A DNA stretch of 64,000 nt, taken from Rhizobium croatiense (GTDB lineage Bacteria > Pseudomonadota > Alphaproteobacteria > Rhizobiales > Rhizobiaceae). Shown here in pieces: positions 60,272 through 64,000 of this stretch; the stretch's first letter is position 1; the number at the start of each line of letters is the position of its first letter. Both the position numbers and the translations under genes were made by a program. The notes under the pieces are model-generated. The model ran no database searches, had not been told where the DNA came from, and saw only the letters and a program-made list of their open reading frames with translations. The DNA lies in contig NZ_JAILYJ010000001.1 of the NCBI RefSeq assembly GCF_019793465.1, positions 310,001 through 374,000 of the forward strand, written 5' to 3'.

Positions 60272-62347
60272 ATGATTGACCCATTGCCCGGTGACATCTT
60301 TCGCAAGAACCAGGTACTCAACAATACCTACGAGATCGAGGGTGTGCTCGGCCGCGGCGGAACGGGCGAAGTCTACCGCGCCAGCAACAAGATCACCGGC
60401 CGTGTCGTGGCGCTCAAGGCACTCAAGCGGGAGCTGTCCGCCGATGCCGGCTATCTGGAATTGATGAAGCGGGAAGAAGAAATGCGCGGCATCTCGCATG
60501 ACGCGGTCGTGCGTTATACCGACTGTAGCCAGACAGCCGAAGGTTACGTCTATCTGGTCATGGATTACGTCGCAGGTACGCCACTCAACGACTATCTCGA
60601 GCGTGGCGGGATTTCTCCCAGAGACCTGCTGGTCGTGGCCCAAAGAGTGGCGGAGGGCCTGGTTGCGACACACGAACGCAAGATCGTCCATCGCGATCTG
60701 TCGCCCGACAACATCATCTTGCGCAGCGGCCGGCCGGAGGAAGCCGTTATCATCGACTTCGGCATTGCCAAGGACAGCAAGACGGGCGCACGCACAATCG
60801 TCGGCAAAGAGTTTGCCGGAAAATATGAATATGCAGCGCCCGAACAATTGCACGGGCAGGCCGAGCCGCGATCAGACCTTTATGCCCTCGGCGCATCCTT
60901 GCTTGCGACCTTTCGCGGAAAAATTCCCAACGTCGGAACGAGTCCCGGCGAGGTTGTCCGCTACAAAGAGCGCCGGCTGGACACAGCGGGCGTTCCGGAG
61001 CCGCTCAAGGCGTTGATCGACGATCTCACCCAACCCGACCCATCGCGACGCCCGCCAACGGCTGCGGCCGTCGTCAAGCAGGTGGGGGAGATGTTGCGGA
61101 AGGAAGGTGGGAGTGGCGCCAGTCCGGGCTGGCGGCACTGGCCGGCGATCTTAGCCACTGCTGTCGTGGCGGCAATCGCGGGATTTTGGTTTGCCGGCTT
61201 TGGCGAGAGCCTGTTTGTGAAAAGCCTTCCGGTCCAGGCACCCTATAAACTCAGCGCCGGGCTCGACGGGCAACACCAGGCGACCTTGTCCGGCTTTGCT
61301 CCCGATGCCGACCAGCAACAGGCGATATTGGCGGGTTTTGCGCGCACAGCCGGGCTGCCGGCACCCACGGGTGCGCTTGCACTTGCGAAAGGGGAACCTT
61401 CCGAGCGCTGGGCACAGGATATCGACAGCTTTTTCGCCGCCGCCGACGGGCTCGACGAATGGAGGCTCGATGTCTCGGACCGCACCGTCCGCCTGACCGG
61501 CCTTGCTCCCGACACGACAGCACGTGACACTGTCGTCAGCCGGTTCAGCGAGGCGAGCAAGGCCGCCGGCTATCAACCTGTCGTGCGGATTGCCGCAGGA
61601 CCGAGAAGCCTGACGCCCGACCAGTTGAAATCTGCCATCACACCGTTGGAGACCTGCGGTCCGCTTGTCGTCCAGGCACCGGCAGGGGCAAACTTTCCTC
61701 TTGGCTCGACAGTCGCCATTCGGGGAAACGTTGCGGCAAGCGGAGATATCGAAGCGCTCCGGCAAAGGCTCGCACCGCGTCTAGGTGATCGCGATCTGCG
61801 ATTTGATACGACAGTGCTCAACAAACAGTTGTGTGTCGTCCAGTCATTGTTGCCCGACGTGCCCCAAGGGCCGATGACGATCGTGCTCGGTTATGGTGAC
61901 AAATCCGAACCGAACATGTCCGGCATCTACTCGGTTGGCGACAATCCGGTCATCGATGTGCTGGCTCCGGCCGCGATCACGGATGGCTATCTCTGGGTCG
62001 CGATTGCCGATGTCACCGGCAATCTGTTCAACGTCCTTCCCAACATCAAGCGCCCGGACAACGCGCTTTCCAGTCTCGGGACGGTGTCCAATGGCATGCG
62101 TACCATCCGTGTCGCCTACTCCACGGCAGATGGAGCGACCGATCCCGCAAAGCTTTCCTTCGCGGTCGACAATACATTCGGCAGAAGCCTGATATTCGCG
62201 ATGCAGACCGACCGTCCTCTGTTCTCGCAACTTCGCCCCACAACCGAATCCACAAAGTCCTTTGCCGAGGATTTACATGCAGTTATTGCCAGCGGGAAGG
62301 TTTCGATCCTATCGACTACGACCCGATTGATCGACACTCGGAATTAG
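60272..62347 (+). CDS. ppkA: Membrane Ser/Thr protein kinase of T6SS (PpkA)
   Basis: This 691-residue kinase should phosphorylate T6SS parts to control assembly, opposed by PppA. The kinase domain (about 20-275) has the glycine loop GRGGTGEVYRA, catalytic Lys in VALKALK, HRDLSPDNIIL, DFGIAK and APEQ. A membrane segment lies near 290-310 (WPAILATAVVAAIAGFWFAGFG). The periplasmic half has two BON-like repeats (HQATLSGFAPDADQQQAILAGF and VRLTGLAPDTTARDTVVSRF), then a beta-rich domain. Such an outside half suggests it senses an envelope signal. A GGAG site precedes the start. Confidence 0.9.
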   Translation: MIDPLPGDIFRKNQVLNNTYEIEGVLGRGGTGEVYRASNKITGRVVALKALKRELSADAGYLELMKREEEMRGISHDAVVRYTDCSQTAEGYVYLVMDYVAGTPLNDYLERGGISPRDLLVVAQRVAEGLVATHERKIVHRDLSPDNIILRSGRPEEAVIIDFGIAKDSKTGARTIVGKEFAGKYEYAAPEQLHGQAEPRSDLYALGASLLATFRGKIPNVGTSPGEVVRYKERRLDTAGVPEPLKALIDDLTQPDPSRRPPTAAAVVKQVGEMLRKEGGSGASPGWRHWPAILATAVVAAIAGFWFAGFGESLFVKSLPVQAPYKLSAGLDGQHQATLSGFAPDADQQQAILAGFARTAGLPAPTGALALAKGEPSERWAQDIDSFFAAADGLDEWRLDVSDRTVRLTGLAPDTTARDTVVSRFSEASKAAGYQPVVRIAAGPRSLTPDQLKSAITPLETCGPLVVQAPAGANFPLGSTVAIRGNVAASGDIEALRQRLAPRLGDRDLRFDTTVLNKQLCVVQSLLPDVPQGPMTIVLGYGDKSEPNMSGIYSVGDNPVIDVLAPAAITDGYLWVAIADVTGNLFNVLPNIKRPDNALSSLGTVSNGMRTIRVAYSTADGATDPAKLSFAVDNTFGRSLIFAMQTDRPLFSQLRPTTESTKSFAEDLHAVIASGKVSILSTTTRLIDTRN

Positions 62348-62439
62348 TTGCCGCTCGTCGATAAGTGGCATTAGTACAGAGCGAAAATTTATGCTAAAAC
62401 AGGATTGCGAGAAGAATATTCGGTAAAGCGGGGGATCTG

Positions 62440-63603
62440 TTGTTCGACTCTGCGCTCTGGTTGAATCCGATAAACGGTGACAACCCGTCCGGCGAAAGCC
62501 TACGGAACGACGGACGATTCCACGAGCTCGAACGCCTCGTACAGCCCCAGATCGAAATCAGCCGCGACGAGCGCAACAACCCCGTCGCACGAACGGAAGT
62601 GCCGGTCGACTGGTCGACCGTGCTTCGCAAATCAGAGGAGCTGCGGGCGCACGGGCGCGATCTCAGGCTGCTCGTGATTGTAACGCGTGCCCTTGCAAAT
62701 GAGCGGGGACTGGCCGGCCTCGCCAACGGATTGAACCTGATCGGCCAAACCTTCGACATGCACTGGCAGACAATGCACCCGGAGCTTCGCGACGGCCTGC
62801 CTCCACGCGAGGCCGCTCTTCGCCGCATCAACGCACTGATCCAGCTGCAAAATGACAAGGATGGTCTGCTCGGCGATCTGCGCAAAATGACGTTCTTTAC
62901 GCCTCGTGGCGCAGGCCCGGTGACTGGACGCGATCTGGAGCGGGGGGCGATCGACAGCCGCACCGTTTTGAACGAAGCGGCGCCGGGTTTGAGTGCGGCC
63001 GAGAAGGGCTCACTCGTCAGCGAACATGAGCAATTGGTCAATCGCGTGCGGTTCGGTTGCGCGGCATTTGCGGAACAGGCCGCTGATGAAGCCGCGGCGC
63101 TGGCCGCCGATGCAAGGACTGCCGTCGCAGCTCTGGAGGCGGCCGAACAGTCGCTCAACCTGCAGATCGGCGGCGACTTGCGCGTTACCCTGCCGGATCT
63201 GAGCCGGTTTCTGCAGCGCGTGGCGGCGACCCTGGAGCGTACCAAGCTTAATGCGCAACAGGAGAGTCAGAAAGATGACACTGCCGGCGACGAACCTGCG
63301 TCGGCTGCCACCAGCGCTGCGGCAGACCGGGCTCCGAACCAGCCGGCAACAGTCTTCCCCTCCCGCCTGAGCTCGCGGGACGAAGTCACGCGCTGCATCG
63401 ACCTCATCATCGCCTTTTACGACCGTACGGAGCCATCAAGCCCCATTCCCCATCTGGCCCGCAGGATCAAGCGAATGGTGCCAATGGATTTTCTCGAGCT
63501 CATGGAGGACCTTGCTCCTTCCGGGCTAAAAGAATTCCGGCTTCTCGCCGGCGTTTCGGAAAGCAAGAAACCTGCCCCTGGGACAAAAGGTGACCACCAA
63601 TGA
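62440..63603 (+). CDS. tssA: T6SS assembly protein TssA (ImpA family)
   Basis: This 387-residue protein caps and guides growth of the T6SS sheath and tube. The ImpA N-terminal signature is WLNPINGDNPSGESLR and WSTVLRKSEELRAHGRDLRLLVIVTRAL. The C-terminal third has the IDLIIAFYDRTEPSSPIPHLARRIKRM segment common to short TssA proteins. The start appears to be TTG at 62440, with GGGGG eight bases upstream; no ATG or GTG fits as well. Its stop overlaps the tssB start (ATGA), linking the two. Confidence 0.9.
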   Translation: MFDSALWLNPINGDNPSGESLRNDGRFHELERLVQPQIEISRDERNNPVARTEVPVDWSTVLRKSEELRAHGRDLRLLVIVTRALANERGLAGLANGLNLIGQTFDMHWQTMHPELRDGLPPREAALRRINALIQLQNDKDGLLGDLRKMTFFTPRGAGPVTGRDLERGAIDSRTVLNEAAPGLSAAEKGSLVSEHEQLVNRVRFGCAAFAEQAADEAAALAADARTAVAALEAAEQSLNLQIGGDLRVTLPDLSRFLQRVAATLERTKLNAQQESQKDDTAGDEPASAATSAAADRAPNQPATVFPSRLSSRDEVTRCIDLIIAFYDRTEPSSPIPHLARRIKRMVPMDFLELMEDLAPSGLKEFRLLAGVSESKKPAPGTKGDHQ

Positions 63604-64000
63604 GCGAAACTAAGGCGAAGGTAATCGAACGCAACAGGGCGCCTCGCGTCCAGATCGCCTATGAAGTGGAAACATATGGCAGCCCGACCACGATCGAACT
63701 GCCTTTCGTGATGGGGGTGATGGCAGATCTTGCCGGTGCGTCCCAAACGCCAGAGGCACTCAAATCCGTGCGGGACCGGACCTTTGTAGAAACCGACGCT
63801 AACCGGTTCGGTCGCTTCATGGAGGCACTGAGCCCGCGGGTCAAGGCGCGGATCAAGAACACGCTTCCCCAACCGCCCGGCGAAGAGCGTGACGAGGAAC
63901 TTGCCGTCGACCTGACCTTTACGAGCATAGGTGACTTCGCTCCGGACCGGATCGCCGAACAGGTTCCGCAGCTCGCCGAACTGTTGAAGATGCGCCGCCA
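63600..64000 (+). CDS. tssB: T6SS contractile sheath small subunit TssB (N-terminal part, runs off right edge)
   Basis: The first 133 residues of TssB (VipA/ImpB) are visible. The family opening is clear: RVQIAYEVETYGSPTTIELPFVMGVMADLAG, then RTFVETDANRFGRFMEALSPRVK and LTFTSIGDFAPDRIAEQVP. TssB pairs with TssC to build the sheath that contracts to fire the needle. Its ATG overlaps the tssA stop. The complete protein would be about 165-180 residues; the rest is beyond the window. Confidence 0.93.
   Translation, partial: MSETKAKVIERNRAPRVQIAYEVETYGSPTTIELPFVMGVMADLAGASQTPEALKSVRDRTFVETDANRFGRFMEALSPRVKARIKNTLPQPPGEERDEELAVDLTFTSIGDFAPDRIAEQVPQLAELLKMRR

Noticed and set aside
1..64000. tRNA, rRNA, CRISPR array, insertion sequence or replication origin
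   Set aside because: I looked for cloverleaf-like sequence, regular spaced repeats, transposase motifs and repABC-type genes and saw none. Small RNAs cannot be excluded by eye.

Overview
The window looks like a replicon, probably a large plasmid, of the Rhizobium etli / R. leguminosarum group. The main reasons are an apparently complete vicibactin-type siderophore locus (vbs genes with rpoI), RirA-type iron operators (TGA-N9-TCA), a uniformly GC-rich coding style, many ABC importers each paired with its own regulator, and two copies of a palindromic intergenic repeat that looks rhizobial. No tRNA, rRNA, CRISPR array, transposase or replication gene was seen. All identifications rest on motifs and gene order read by eye; no database search was run.

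Layout. (1) 1-4172: the start of a PAS-domain sensor gene runs off the left edge. After a 630-base intergenic region with an exact sigma-54 promoter comes a NitT/TauT (nitrate-type) ABC importer. (2) 4219-23146: iron block. vbsP, vbsO, vbsS and vbsG, then vbsA, vbsD and vbsL, the iron-starvation sigma factor rpoI, and vbsC fused translationally to fhuD and fhuB. After an unrelated-looking SDR/AraC pair come fhuF and the TonB-dependent receptor fhuA. Together they would make, export, re-import and reduce a cyclic trihydroxamate siderophore. The divergent vbsG and vbsA promoters carry matching TAAA(T/C)-N16-CGT boxes, and rpoI/vbsC and fhuA carry iron operators, so a RirA to RpoI to vbs cascade can be read from the DNA. 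(3) 23152-24023: decayed DNA containing a frameshifted oligopeptide ABC ATPase remnant.

(4) 24024-33044: an IclR regulator divergent from a peptide ABC operon (binding protein, serine hydrolase, cytoplasmic gamma-glutamyltransferase, two permeases, two ATPases). (5) 33320-37882: a Tat-exported L,D-transpeptidase with an OmpA-like lipoprotein, then a GH3 beta-glucosidase divergent from a TetR regulator with a perfect operator palindrome. (6) 38017-44529: a sugar or inositol operon (binding protein, permease, ATPase, TIM-barrel isomerase, Gfo/Idh dehydrogenase) ending in a truncated RpiR regulator. It is controlled by a divergent LacI protein through two operators 21 bp apart. (7) 44626-52132: an alpha/beta hydrolase divergent from a LysR regulator, a methyl-accepting chemotaxis protein, and a GH38 alpha-mannosidase.

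(8) 52365-64000: part of a type VI secretion (T6SS) island running off the right edge: a hybrid DotU/IcmF protein, an M15 peptidase resembling TagX, the phosphatase PppA, an OmpA protein, ClpV, the membrane kinase PpkA, TssA and the start of TssB. The most unusual items are the hybrid DotU/IcmF protein and the M15 peptidase, the single-module synthetase VbsS with a dead condensation motif, the 110-base antisense overlap of rpoI with vbsL, and a ferrisiderophore importer with no ATPase gene.
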